From assembly GCA_050015355.1 (NCBI GenBank), contig JBEKBO010000001.1:31879-95878 (forward strand): a DNA stretch of 64,000 bases, in the 5' to 3' direction. Positions within the stretch are counted from its first letter, which is position 1. The number at the start of each line of letters is the position of its first letter. Shown in pieces: positions 35,806 through 43,182 of the stretch. Origin of the DNA: CAWBRT01 sp050015355 (GTDB taxonomy: Bacteria > Acidobacteriota > Terriglobia > Terriglobales > Acidobacteriaceae). The notes under the pieces were generated by a model, which worked only from the letters and a program-made list of their open reading frames with translations, did not search any database and was not told where the DNA came from. The translations under genes and the position numbers were made by a program.

Positions 35806-36654
35806 TTAGTGATTGAAGCGAACCAATCGCCTTGCCCTTTCCAAAATGGGAGCATCAATCATCTTTCCGTCGACAGTAATCACGCCCGCGTTTACATTCT
35901 CGGGCCTATTGAACGCTTCCATGATTCTTTGGGCGAATGCCAACTCGCTTTCGGATGGAGAAAACTCGCGATTAATCACATCCAACTGCTTGGGATGGAT
36001 GGCGAACTTGCCCCTGTATCCTAATTGCCGCACCATGCGGCATTCATTAACCAATCCCTCTTCATCGTTTAGGTCAGAGTAAACCGAATCGATGGCGAGG
36101 ACCTTTGCCGCGCCGGCAGCGACTGCAATCGCGGCCCGGGAGTAGGCTGACTCAATACCGTCTCGGGTACGCGGGGTACCCAAGTCTAGAGTGAAATCCT
36201 CGGCGCCGAAACACACTGCTTCAACCCTGGGAGAAGCGCTGGCAATCGCATACGCATGAATGATCCCGAGACACGTCTCCAGCAGACACTGGACCTTCAC
36301 GCTCCCTTCCGGTAATCCTCTCTGCTTCTCAACCCGGCTCAATATGCTGTCCAGTTCCTTCACCTGTGAGGACGACTCTGCCTTAGGAAACAGGATTCCG
36401 TACACTCCCTGCTGAACGACGCTATCCAGATCAACATCCAACATGTTCGTGCCCAAACTATTGACGCGTATATAAATGGGCACGTGCGCCGACTGTATGT
36501 TCTGTAGCGTCTTGCAGATCGTGGCCCTCGCCGTTTGCTTTTCCGTGAGTGCGACAGCATCCTCTAAGTCCCAAATTACCGAGTCGGCTCCCAACGCCAG
36601 AGATTTCAGCAGCATCTTTTCCTTGTCGCCCGGCACAAAAAGCATCGATCGCAT
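35806..36654 (-). CDS. CitE-like lyase (HpcH/HpaI family, malyl/citramalyl-CoA lyase-like)
   Basis: The 282-residue TIM-barrel lyase begins RSMLFVPGDKEKML. The metal and CoA-binding regions are WDLEDAVAL (about 28-36), YIRVNSLGT, LLETCLGI (metal glutamate) and GAEDFTLDLG. Relatives include CitE, malyl-CoA lyase, and (S)-citramalyl-CoA lyase (human CLYBL). No CitD or CitF genes are present, so it is not part of a citrate lyase complex. It would cleave a CoA-activated beta-hydroxy acid, complementing the HMG-CoA-lyase-like enzyme; the stereochemistry of its substrate may differ. Confidence 0.88.
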   Translation of the reverse strand: MRSMLFVPGDKEKMLLKSLALGADSVIWDLEDAVALTEKQTARATICKTLQNIQSAHVPIYIRVNSLGTNMLDVDLDSVVQQGVYGILFPKAESSSQVKELDSILSRVEKQRGLPEGSVKVQCLLETCLGIIHAYAIASASPRVEAVCFGAEDFTLDLGTPRTRDGIESAYSRAAIAVAAGAAKVLAIDSVYSDLNDEEGLVNECRMVRQLGYRGKFAIHPKQLDVINREFSPSESELAFAQRIMEAFNRPENVNAGVITVDGKMIDAPILERARRLVRFNH

Positions 36655-36764
36655 AGTTACCCGTACCTCTCATTAGAGCGGCCTTGGAGTTAGTGCATTG
36701 CGGAGCCATCCGCCCTGGACTACTCACGCTTCATACTTTGCGCAAAACAGAATCTGCCGTGCGT

Positions 36765-37583
36765 CTAGGATGAACTGGCCACCATGGCACTCGCCCGCCT
36801 GGAGACGAACTCCCGAGTCAATTCCGCATAAGGGTATATCTTGTGCTCGAACACGAGAGGGTCGTGTCCAGGCAGAACATAGTCACAGATCCGTTCCATC
36901 TTCTCGAACGTTCGGTAGTACTCCACGAGGTCGTAGTGTATGCCGGAAGGGATGTGCTTGTAGTGTCCGATGCCCTCCCAATTTTGAAACAGACCCAAGG
37001 TATCGCTGGCAATCAGGCAGCGGCCGGCGGCCGTGTTGACCACCACTCCCTGGAAACCGGGCGTGTGACCCGGAAGGGTAACGATGTCTATGCCGGGAAA
37101 GAGGTTGAAGTCGCCCTCCAGCGCCGTGATTCGCTCATAGCCTTTGAACCATTGCGGAACCATGCCGATCTGGTGCGTTTCGTAGAACGTCCACTGGGTC
37201 GGCAGCGGACTGACGGCGCACTGCATTTCGCGCTTCTGAACGTAGATCTTCGCCTTGGTAAACAGCCCGTTATTGAAGCAGTGGTCCCAATGCAAATGCG
37301 TGTTCACCACAAGCTCGATGTCTTCGACATTCACGCCAATCTTCTTCAGCGCGGCAGCCGGAGCTTCGTCGGCAGGGCGCCGGATGGGATGGTGATACTT
37401 TTTTGCCCATTCTTCGTCGCCCCCGCCTGTATCCACCAGTACCAGCTTATCTTTGCCCTTAATGAGATACATGATGACGGGAGCCACCATCTGAGTCATG
37501 AAGTCGACCTGATAGGTTAAGGCGGCTTTATGCATAAACAGAAACTCGCCGACCCGAATTGGGATAATCTCAAAGGTTTCCAT
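36765..37583 (-). CDS. MBL-fold hydrolase (AHL-lactonase-like)
   Basis: The 272-residue metallo-beta-lactamase-fold protein has THLHWDHC (about 95-102) and LPGHTP as metal ligands, DT in ASDTLG as the bridging aspartate, and LPGHDP near the end. Length and spacing resemble N-acyl-homoserine lactonases (AttM/BlcC-like). In this cluster a role in hydrolysing a lactone or thioester intermediate is plausible, as is quorum-signal breakdown. It is the first structural gene of the long minus-strand series, 265 nt below the LysR gene. Confidence 0.85.
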   Translation of the reverse strand: METFEIIPIRVGEFLFMHKAALTYQVDFMTQMVAPVIMYLIKGKDKLVLVDTGGGDEEWAKKYHHPIRRPADEAPAAALKKIGVNVEDIELVVNTHLHWDHCFNNGLFTKAKIYVQKREMQCAVSPLPTQWTFYETHQIGMVPQWFKGYERITALEGDFNLFPGIDIVTLPGHTPGFQGVVVNTAAGRCLIASDTLGLFQNWEGIGHYKHIPSGIHYDLVEYYRTFEKMERICDYVLPGHDPLVFEHKIYPYAELTREFVSRRASAMVASSS

Positions 37584-37734
37584 GTTGTAACCGCGTCCTC
37601 CTCATCTGAACGCTGTCCGCCCAAATTACGCCCATCAAAGCACTCGACCCAGCGCGCCTTGGCAACTGGGTTGTGAATGACTCGTACTGATCGCAACTGC
37701 AATGTGATTCTGGTCTGTCAGGGGCGGAAGGAGC

Positions 37735-37842
37735 ATGTCACAAACGCATGAAATTGAGAATTACTATTTCGCTAAGCCCCAGTTCGTCAAACGCGAACTC
37801 ACCAGCACCGCGGATATCCCTGCGTTTTGGGCTGCTATGTAG
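37735..37842 (+). CDS. Short hypothetical ORF (35 codons)
   Basis: The frame begins MSQTHEIENYYFAKPQFVKR and ends PAFWAAM. It has GGAAGGAG right before the ATG, though only one base separates them, so translation is doubtful. It lies on the plus strand in the gap between the MBL gene and the LysR gene. No family was recognised. It could be a remnant or a real micropeptide; codon choice looks coding-like. Confidence 0.25.
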   Translation: MSQTHEIENYYFAKPQFVKRELTSTADIPAFWAAM

Positions 37843-37848
37843 AGCAAA

Positions 37849-38784
37849 TTAGCGCGATTCCAACTTCTCACTGCACTGATCTTTGCCACTGCTGGCACTC
37901 GAGGACGAAAGATGGTCGACCAATTGCTTGGCGATGACGGATAGAGAGTTATAGTCTCGAACACAGATGTTAATCTTGCGTCGTGCCCAACTTCCGTCGA
38001 TTGGAACACCGACAATCCGCATAGACCGGATATGCGACTGCGCAGCCTTGTCCGGAAGGATTCCGACACCCAATCCGGCTTCGATCATCCGGCATATCGC
38101 GTCAAAGCTATGTACCTGAATACGAACCCGCAGGGTAATTTCCAGTTTCTGCGCAGACTGACAAACCAGCCAATGAAGTGAGCTATCCTGCCGTAGAGAC
38201 ACAATGTCGTATGGGGCAATATCCTGCAAGGTGACCACCGGGCGACTTGCTAATGGGTGGTCGGTAGGCGCTATCAGTATCAGGCAATCCTGGCGGTATG
38301 GAAACAGCTCCAAACCTTCGGCCGGAACGTGTCCGTTATAGATTCCGATATCCGTCAGTCCTTCTCTAACGGCGCGAATTATCTCCGCGCTCATCTTTTC
38401 TTCCAGATCAATCTTGATCGCCGGATGCTGATGCAGGAATGAGCTAAGATCCTCGGGCATGAACTGTATTATCGAGGAGGTGTTCGCGTAAATGCGCACG
38501 TGTCCCCTAACCCCATGACTGTATTCACTCAAGTCCGCATCGAGGCGCTCAAGATTGCTGAGGATGTTGCGCGCGTGGTGCAGCAAGGCATGCCCACCCG
38601 GAGTCAATGCAACCCCTTTGGCGAGTCTGTAAAGAAGCTGCACGCCTAATTCTTCTTCCAAGTCGGTAATGCGTTTGCTTACCGCGGCCAACGCCAAATG
38701 CTCTCGCTCGGCAGCCTTAGTCAAGTTCAGCTCGTCTGCAATCGTGCTGAAGAGCTTCAGCGTGATGAAATCTATCCGTCGCAT
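37849..38784 (-). CDS. LysR-family transcriptional regulator
   Basis: The 311-residue protein has an N-terminal winged helix-turn-helix (about 4-63; ELNLTKAAEREHLALAAVSK) and a periplasmic-binding-protein-like effector domain (about 90-290) that would bind the inducer, probably a dicarboxylate or CoA-free intermediate. The ATG at 38784 removes a 37-residue upstream extension unlike the family. It is divergent from the SucCD-like pair and lies above the long minus-strand catabolic series, so it is the best candidate regulator of both. Confidence 0.92.
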   Translation of the reverse strand: MRRIDFITLKLFSTIADELNLTKAAEREHLALAAVSKRITDLEEELGVQLLYRLAKGVALTPGGHALLHHARNILSNLERLDADLSEYSHGVRGHVRIYANTSSIIQFMPEDLSSFLHQHPAIKIDLEEKMSAEIIRAVREGLTDIGIYNGHVPAEGLELFPYRQDCLILIAPTDHPLASRPVVTLQDIAPYDIVSLRQDSSLHWLVCQSAQKLEITLRVRIQVHSFDAICRMIEAGLGVGILPDKAAQSHIRSMRIVGVPIDGSWARRKINICVRDYNSLSVIAKQLVDHLSSSSASSGKDQCSEKLESR

Positions 38785-39073
38785 GGGATTAGTCGGGTGA
38801 AAACTACTCTGGCATGCTGGTTGCAGTTTGCCAAGCGGGAATTCGGTCGGAACCGGCAGCGGGCGGAGTTGACAAATCAGTTGATCCCAGCGCAAAAGTC
38901 CAGGTGATTCCAGAGCACCGCAGAACAGTCAGACCCAAATAGGCTGAATCTAAAGAACTTATCCCGTGCTCACTCCTTGCTTCTCCGCTCCGGTATCGGG
39001 TATTTCGGTCGGCCTTGCGCATCGCTCACCCGTCCCGGCACCTCGACGATTGCAGCACGGCCGGAAGTTTTGG

Positions 39074-39114
39074 TCTCGCTTTGAGCGAGATCGATCATTT
39101 GATCTAACTAATCA
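39074..39114. promoter_or_regulatory. Cluster of palindromes, candidate LysR operator
   Basis: TCTCGCT (39074-39080) and AGCGAGA (39084-39090) are perfect 7-bp arms around TTG. GATCA (39093-39097) and TGATC (39100-39104) follow directly. TGAT (39100-39103) and ATCA (39111-39114) form a 4-7-4 interrupted dyad, which is the spacing of many LysR-type sites. The position between divergent genes supports an operator, but no binding evidence exists. Confidence 0.4.
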
Positions 39115-39243
39115 TGGCACTTTCGGGCCAGCGTTAAAAGCGAACGTGAATTCGCGGTGGACGAAGGGAGTCTTGGCGAGATGCTAATTGCGTTTTCCTG
39201 ACGGTTTGCCGAAACTCTGCGCAACGCCGAACGAAGATTGTTT

Positions 39244-39309
39244 ATGCATGCCGAGACGGAGATGTTGCGTTGCGCCATCGTGCGTCATGATTTGGTCTGG
39301 TGGGTATAG
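39244..39309 (+). pseudogene. prpF 5'-end remnant
   Basis: The frame MHAETEMLRCAIVR plus seven unrelated codons copies the beginning of the PrpF gene whose start is at 33468 (there MHSDMEMLRCAIVR). The DNA match covers 39244-39285, with 27 identical bases at 39259-39285. It breaks off abruptly, so it looks like the left-over of a second prpF copy on the opposite strand. It could also be read as a 21-residue leader peptide upstream of the CoA ligase. Confidence 0.6.
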
Positions 39310-39361
39310 TAGAAAGAACTAGACTGATGCTCCGCTGAAACCAAAACTGAGAGGCCATTCC

Positions 39362-40606
39362 GTGGGACGTTTATTGGAAAGCAGCAGCAAGCAATTACTG
39401 GCGCAGAACGCTATTCCGGTTCCTCGTAGTTTCGTTGCCGCCAGCCCGCTGGAGGCCAGGGAAAAAGCCGGGCTGCTAGGCGGCGAGGTGGTACTGAAGG
39501 CGCTGGTCCCGGTCGGCAAGAGAGGCAAAGCCGGGGCAATCAAGTTTGCCGGCAATCCGGCGATGGCGGGGGAGCTGGCCGCGCAAGTGTTGGGCACCGT
39601 TGTCCGCCACTATCCGGTGGAAAAGATTCTGGTGGAAGAGAAACTCGCGATCGAGCGCGAGCTTTTTGTCTCGTTCACGATCGATAAGAAGCTGCGCCGG
39701 CATGCCGTTCTGGTCAGCTCGGCGGGCGGCATCGACGTGGAGGAGATCAGCGCCAAATACCCGGAACGTATGAAGATCATCCACATAGACCCATACAAGG
39801 GGCTGGCGGATTTCCGGGCGAAGGAGGTTTGGGCCGATCTGGGCCTGGAGGGCACGGTGCTTCGCCAGGCAAGCGACATCCTGCTGAAGCTGTACCGCTT
39901 CTTCGTGAAATACGACTGCACGATTCTTGAAATCAATCCGCTGGCGATCACCAAAGACAACAAGGTAATCGCCGCCGCTTCGGTGATGGCCGTGGACGAC
40001 AGCGCGATGTTCCGCCATCCCGAACTGGCCGATGCGGTGCAAGTGGGCAGCGACCGGGCATGGCGGCCGTTAACGGATTTGGAAAAACAAGTGGTGGAAG
40101 TCAACGAAGCCGACCCGTATCGCGGCACGGCTCGTTACACGGAGATGGATGGCGGTGACATCGGTTTCATGTGCGGCGGCGGCGGCGCCAGCCTGATGAT
40201 GTTCGACGCGCTTCTCTCCTACGGCGGCAAGCCTGCCAATTACACGGAGTTCGGCGGCAATCCGTCGGAGAAAAAGGTCTATGGCCTGGTCATTGGAATC
40301 CTGTCAAAGCCGGGCGTGCGGGGCTTGGTCGTCTGCGGCAACATCACCAACAACACGCAAGTCGACGTCTGCTCTCGCGGCATCGTCGCCGCCATCAAGG
40401 ACAAGGGCATCGATCCGCGGAAGTTCCCCGTGCTGGTCAGGTACGCGGGGGTGAACGACGCGGTGGGGCGCGAGGTGTTCACCGCGGCGGGCATCGAGTA
40501 CTACGGTGAAGAAATAACCATGACCATGGCCGCCAAAAAGATGGTCGAGAAGATGAAACAGACTTACCCGGGCGCGGAAGACTCACAGGCCGCCCACGGC
40601 GCGTAA
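39362..40606 (+). CDS. SucC-like ATP-grasp CoA ligase beta subunit (malate/succinate-CoA ligase type)
   Basis: The 414-residue protein has an ATP-grasp domain (about 1-230; VVLKALVPVGKRGKAGAIK, the metal region LEINPLAITKDN) and a C-terminal CoA-ligase domain with GGGGASLMMFDAL and EFGGNPSEKKVYGL. It is longer than standard succinyl-CoA synthetase beta (about 388) and starts with a GTG. Its partner alpha gene lies 11 nt downstream. Malate-CoA ligase (MtkA) and other dicarboxylate-CoA ligases share this fold; a citramalate- or malate-type acid is favoured here because lyases are encoded nearby. Confidence 0.85.
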   Translation: MGRLLESSSKQLLAQNAIPVPRSFVAASPLEAREKAGLLGGEVVLKALVPVGKRGKAGAIKFAGNPAMAGELAAQVLGTVVRHYPVEKILVEEKLAIERELFVSFTIDKKLRRHAVLVSSAGGIDVEEISAKYPERMKIIHIDPYKGLADFRAKEVWADLGLEGTVLRQASDILLKLYRFFVKYDCTILEINPLAITKDNKVIAAASVMAVDDSAMFRHPELADAVQVGSDRAWRPLTDLEKQVVEVNEADPYRGTARYTEMDGGDIGFMCGGGGASLMMFDALLSYGGKPANYTEFGGNPSEKKVYGLVIGILSKPGVRGLVVCGNITNNTQVDVCSRGIVAAIKDKGIDPRKFPVLVRYAGVNDAVGREVFTAAGIEYYGEEITMTMAAKKMVEKMKQTYPGAEDSQAAHGA

Positions 40607-40617
40607 GGAGGGGAAAT

Positions 40618-41517
40618 TTGGGAATCCTAATCGACCGCAACTCCAGAATCGTCATCCAGGGCATCACCGGCCGGGAAGCATCGATGGTCACCCGGCACAT
40701 GCTGGCTTACGGTACGCCGGTGGTCGCCGGAGTTACTCCCGGAAAGAAGGGTGAGCAGGTGTTTGGCGTGCCTGTGTACGACACCCTGAAGCAAGCCTGC
40801 CGCGCGCACGAACTAAACACCGCGCTGATCTATGTGCCGCCTGCCTTTGTGCTGGATGCCGTGTTGGAGACCTTGGCAAATGGCATCAAGTTGATGGTCA
40901 TCATCACCGAGAACATTCCGCAGCACGACGCCGTCAAATTACTAATGGAGGCCGACAACGCCGGAGCACGAGTCATCGGCCCCAATACGGTTGGAGTTAT
41001 CAATCCTAAAGAACGGGCCAGGCTTGGCGCTATCGGCGGAGACAACGTGGAGCGCTGCTTCGTGCCTGGCTGCGTCGGCGTGATTTCGCGCAGCGGCGGC
41101 ATGACGGCGGAAACCTCTTACATGGTCAAGCGCGCGGGATTGGGAGTGAGCACCGCAATCGGCATCGGCGGAGATTCCTTGATCGGCTCGACCCCCAGAG
41201 ACCTGCTTGCGCTCTTCGAAAACGATCGTGAAACCCGGGCGGTGGTTACTTTCTCCGAGCCCGGCACCAGCTTTGAAGAGGACACGGCGGAATTCATTAT
41301 GGAAGGCGGCTTCACCAAGCCCTTGATCTCCTATATTGCGGGCAAGTTTACGGAGAGCATGCCGGAAGGAACCATGTTTGGACACGCCGGCGCAATCATC
41401 GAGGGCGGCAAGGGCAAGCCTTCCAACAAAGCTCGCGCGCTAAGAGAAGCCGGGGCTCACGTGGTGGAGCAATACGACGACATCGTCGGCACGCTGCAAA
41501 GCCTGAGACTGGGATAA
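40618..41517 (+). CDS. SucD-like CoA ligase alpha subunit (malate/succinate-CoA ligase type)
   Basis: The 299-residue protein has the CoA-binding Rossmann domain (about 1-140; VIQGITGREASMVTRHML, GPNTVGVINP) and the ligase domain with the phosphohistidine in MFGHAGAIIEGG (about 248). The TTG start at 40618 follows the strong AAGGAGGGG. It forms the active heterodimer or tetramer with the beta subunit encoded just upstream. A second, distinct pair lies at 53559-55620. Confidence 0.87.
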   Translation: MGILIDRNSRIVIQGITGREASMVTRHMLAYGTPVVAGVTPGKKGEQVFGVPVYDTLKQACRAHELNTALIYVPPAFVLDAVLETLANGIKLMVIITENIPQHDAVKLLMEADNAGARVIGPNTVGVINPKERARLGAIGGDNVERCFVPGCVGVISRSGGMTAETSYMVKRAGLGVSTAIGIGGDSLIGSTPRDLLALFENDRETRAVVTFSEPGTSFEEDTAEFIMEGGFTKPLISYIAGKFTESMPEGTMFGHAGAIIEGGKGKPSNKARALREAGAHVVEQYDDIVGTLQSLRLG

Positions 41518-41531
41518 AGAGGCAACCACCT

Positions 41532-41558
41532 CACGTTAGCCAAAAGAAGGCGAACGTG
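41532..41558. terminator. Hairpin downstream of the CoA-ligase operon
   Basis: CACGTT-A-GCC pairs with GGC-G-AACGTG around the loop AAAAGAA. It begins 15 nt after the alpha-subunit stop. There is no U-run afterwards, so it would be a terminator of imperfect type or a 3'-end stabiliser. Confidence 0.45.
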
Positions 41559-41700
41559 GGGCACCTGCGCAATTTCGTCTGCTCAGCGTTCGAGAAACGA
41601 AATCGAATTGTCTGCAACTCACCTAGCCTGGGGGTATCTCTGTCGATTTCGTCATGTGGGCCACCGCCCGAAGTGCATGGGCAAACGTATGGCACCCGGC

Positions 41701-41865
41701 TCAGCGGGTGACGGGACTCGGGTCGGTTTCGCAAGACGCGCGCAGCACTTTCACTGCACGGCGCCACGGCTTATTCTCGAAGAGCTCTCCCAAAAACTGG
41801 AGCAGGAATGCAAAAGCGAGCATGATGAGCGCCGCGATCAGCCGCAGTACGAAAAACGTTGCCAT
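41701..41865 (-). CDS. Small membrane protein (54 residues)
   Basis: GGAGG lies 4 nt before the ATG at 41865. The product starts MATFFVLRLIAALIMLAFAF and continues into FLLQFLGELFENKPWRR, giving one strong membrane helix (about 4-26) and a basic C-terminal tail. No family is recognised, and no other gene shares this strand nearby. It occupies the gap before the PQQ operon. The composition looks biological, but conservation would decide. Confidence 0.5.
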   Translation of the reverse strand: MATFFVLRLIAALIMLAFAFLLQFLGELFENKPWRRAVKVLRASCETDPSPVTR

Positions 41866-41943
41866 AATTCCTCCATTCACTTCATTGGATTCAGCAGCTC
41901 GTAAAACTGGGATAAAAGGTTCGTAAAGAATCGCTAAATTGGA

Positions 41944-42027
41944 TTAAGAGCCCTAATTTCATTGGCTTGAGCGCCTTGAAGTAGTGGGGTTGAGCGCCCT
42001 GAGCAAATAGGGATTTGAGTTCGCTGA
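41944..42027. repeat. Degenerate 23-25 nt direct repeats upstream of pqqA
   Basis: Four near-repeats begin at 41944 (TTAAGAGCCCTAA), 41967 (TTGAGCGCCTTGA), 41990 (TTGAGCGCCCTGA) and 42015 (TTGAGTTCGCTGA), spaced 23, 23 and 25 nt, about two helical turns. Each is followed by a G-rich end (TTGGC, TGGGG, TAGGG). Weaker relatives, both TCGTAAA, lie at 41899 and 41921, about one period apart. They may be activator-binding iterons for the PQQ genes, about 130 nt upstream of pqqA. Confidence 0.45.
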
Positions 42028-42117
42028 TGCCGAGGATTGGCTGCCAGCTTTTTTCCCGGTGTAGCGCGGCAGGAGCTTACATCTCAAAGCCGTTTTGCTG
42101 CCTCCAACTAGAAACCT

Positions 42118-42138
42118 GGGAGGCGATTCAAGCCTCCC
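42118..42138 (+). promoter_or_regulatory. Hairpin in the pqqA leader
   Basis: GGGAGGC (42118-42124) and GCCTCCC (42132-42138) enclose the loop GATTCAA. An A-rich run and the pqqA ribosome site AAAGAGGTG follow at once. The A-run makes a plus-strand terminator unlikely; the fold could instead control ribosome access or mRNA stability. Confidence 0.45.
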
Positions 42139-42157
42139 AAAAAAAAGAGGTGAACCG

Positions 42158-42235
42158 ATGGAATGGATTTCTCCCGATTTTGAAGAAGTCAGCCTTTGCT
42201 GCGAAATCAACTGCTACGCGACTGCGGAACTTTAG
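42158..42235 (+). CDS. pqqA: PQQ precursor peptide PqqA
   Basis: The 25-codon gene encodes the ribosomal peptide from which PQQ is made. It starts MEWISPDF and ends NCYATAEL. The invariant pair is E16 and Y20 with three residues between, like EVTMY in other PqqA peptides; these residues are cross-linked by PqqE. Two adjacent cysteines (C14, C15) and C19 are unusual features near the core. GAGGTG lies before the ATG. It is directly followed by pqqB, which settles the assignment. Confidence 0.88.
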   Translation: MEWISPDFEEVSLCCEINCYATAEL

Positions 42236-42249
42236 ACCGGTAGTTCCCG

Positions 42250-43182
42250 GTGATTATCAAACTGCTCGGCACGGCGGCTGGCGGCGGATTTCCCCAGTGG
42301 AATTGCGGATGTCCCAATTGCTCAGGGGTACGCGCCGGCCGGATACGTGCCACACCAAGACTACAGTTGCAGGTTGCCGTCAGTCTGGATGGCGTTTGCT
42401 GGATGTTGCTCAACGCCTCTCCAGACTTGCGCAGCCAGATTGAAGCAACGCCGGAACTTCATCCGCGCGGAGTGCGGGGAACGCCCATCGAAGGCGTGGT
42501 GTTGACTTCGGGCGACCTCGACCAGGTTCTGGGGCTGCTTCTGCTGCGCGAACTTACGCCTTTGCGGATCTATTCGTCCGCCTCCGTCAGGCGGATCGTG
42601 CGCGAAGACAACGCGTTCTTTCACATGCTCTCGCAGAACCCGGAACAATCGCGGTGGACGGACATCCGCCCGCAGCAGCCGTTCGCGCCTCTTCCGGGCT
42701 TGTGCTGCCGCGCCATCCCGTTGGGCGGCGGCTATCCGCGCTGGGTCCCGGAGGATCGTGGACGCGCGCTCAACCCAGGCGAGTCCGTGTTTGGACTGAT
42801 CTTAGAATGTACCGCCGAAGGCACCGACCAGGCCGGACGACCGGGCCGGCTTGCCTATATGCCCGCGGTTGCGCAGTACACCGACGAACTGCTTGCGGAA
42901 CTGGATCTGTGCGATGTGGTTCTGCTCGACGGCACTTTTTGGAGCGATGACGAGTTGCAAAGGGTTGACCCTGCGGCTCGAAGCGCACGCCAAATGGGAC
43001 ACGTCCCGCTTGGAGGCCCCGGCGGAGTACTGGACGTGGCGAAAGGACTACGCCGGCCGCGGAAGATTTTTGTCCACATCAACAACACAAATCCGATCCT
43101 GGATGAAGACAGCCCGCAATTTGCGGAAGTGAAGTCGGCGGGTTGGGAGGTTGCAAAAGACGGATGGACACTAGGCAGCTAA
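42250..43182 (+). CDS. pqqB: Pyrroloquinoline quinone biosynthesis protein PqqB
   Basis: The 310-residue metallo-beta-lactamase-fold enzyme shows the N-terminal LGTAAGGGFPQWNCGCPNC, the structural-zinc cysteine region, LTSGDLDQVLGLLLLRE and the C-terminal HINNTNPIL. PqqB hydroxylates a tyrosine-derived intermediate in PQQ synthesis, in current models. Start is the GTG at 42250. Its 3' end overlaps pqqC by 19 nt. It lies 14 nt after the pqqA stop. Confidence 0.95.
   Translation: MIIKLLGTAAGGGFPQWNCGCPNCSGVRAGRIRATPRLQLQVAVSLDGVCWMLLNASPDLRSQIEATPELHPRGVRGTPIEGVVLTSGDLDQVLGLLLLRELTPLRIYSSASVRRIVREDNAFFHMLSQNPEQSRWTDIRPQQPFAPLPGLCCRAIPLGGGYPRWVPEDRGRALNPGESVFGLILECTAEGTDQAGRPGRLAYMPAVAQYTDELLAELDLCDVVLLDGTFWSDDELQRVDPAARSARQMGHVPLGGPGGVLDVAKGLRRPRKIFVHINNTNPILDEDSPQFAEVKSAGWEVAKDGWTLGS

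Larger units (their letters stand above)
38785..39361. other. Divergent LysR / CoA-ligase intergenic region
   Basis: This 577-nt gap has no long coding frame. It contains two adjacent palindromes at 39074-39104, a third interrupted dyad at 39100-39114, and a 21-codon remnant of the prpF 5' end (39244-39309). The promoters of the LysR gene and of the CoA-ligase operon should lie here. Confidence 0.6.

Noticed and set aside
36765..37583. True quorum-quenching AHL lactonase
   Set aside because: Metal motifs fit the broad MBL family, but nothing nearby concerns quorum sensing; only the fold can be supported.
24337..41517. Serine-cycle gene set (enolase, malate-CoA ligase, malyl-CoA lyase), suggested by the PQQ operon
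   Set aside because: Serine-glyoxylate aminotransferase, hydroxypyruvate reductase and glycerate kinase genes are not present, and AcnX, PrpF and LeuCD have no place in it. It remains a minor alternative.
41944..42027. CRISPR array
   Set aside because: The repeats are degenerate, 13-nt cores at 23-25 nt spacing with no unique spacers of fixed length and no cas genes.
42118..42146. Rho-independent terminator before pqqA
   Set aside because: The hairpin is followed by A residues on the plus strand, and U residues would precede it on the minus strand, so neither strand makes a standard terminator.
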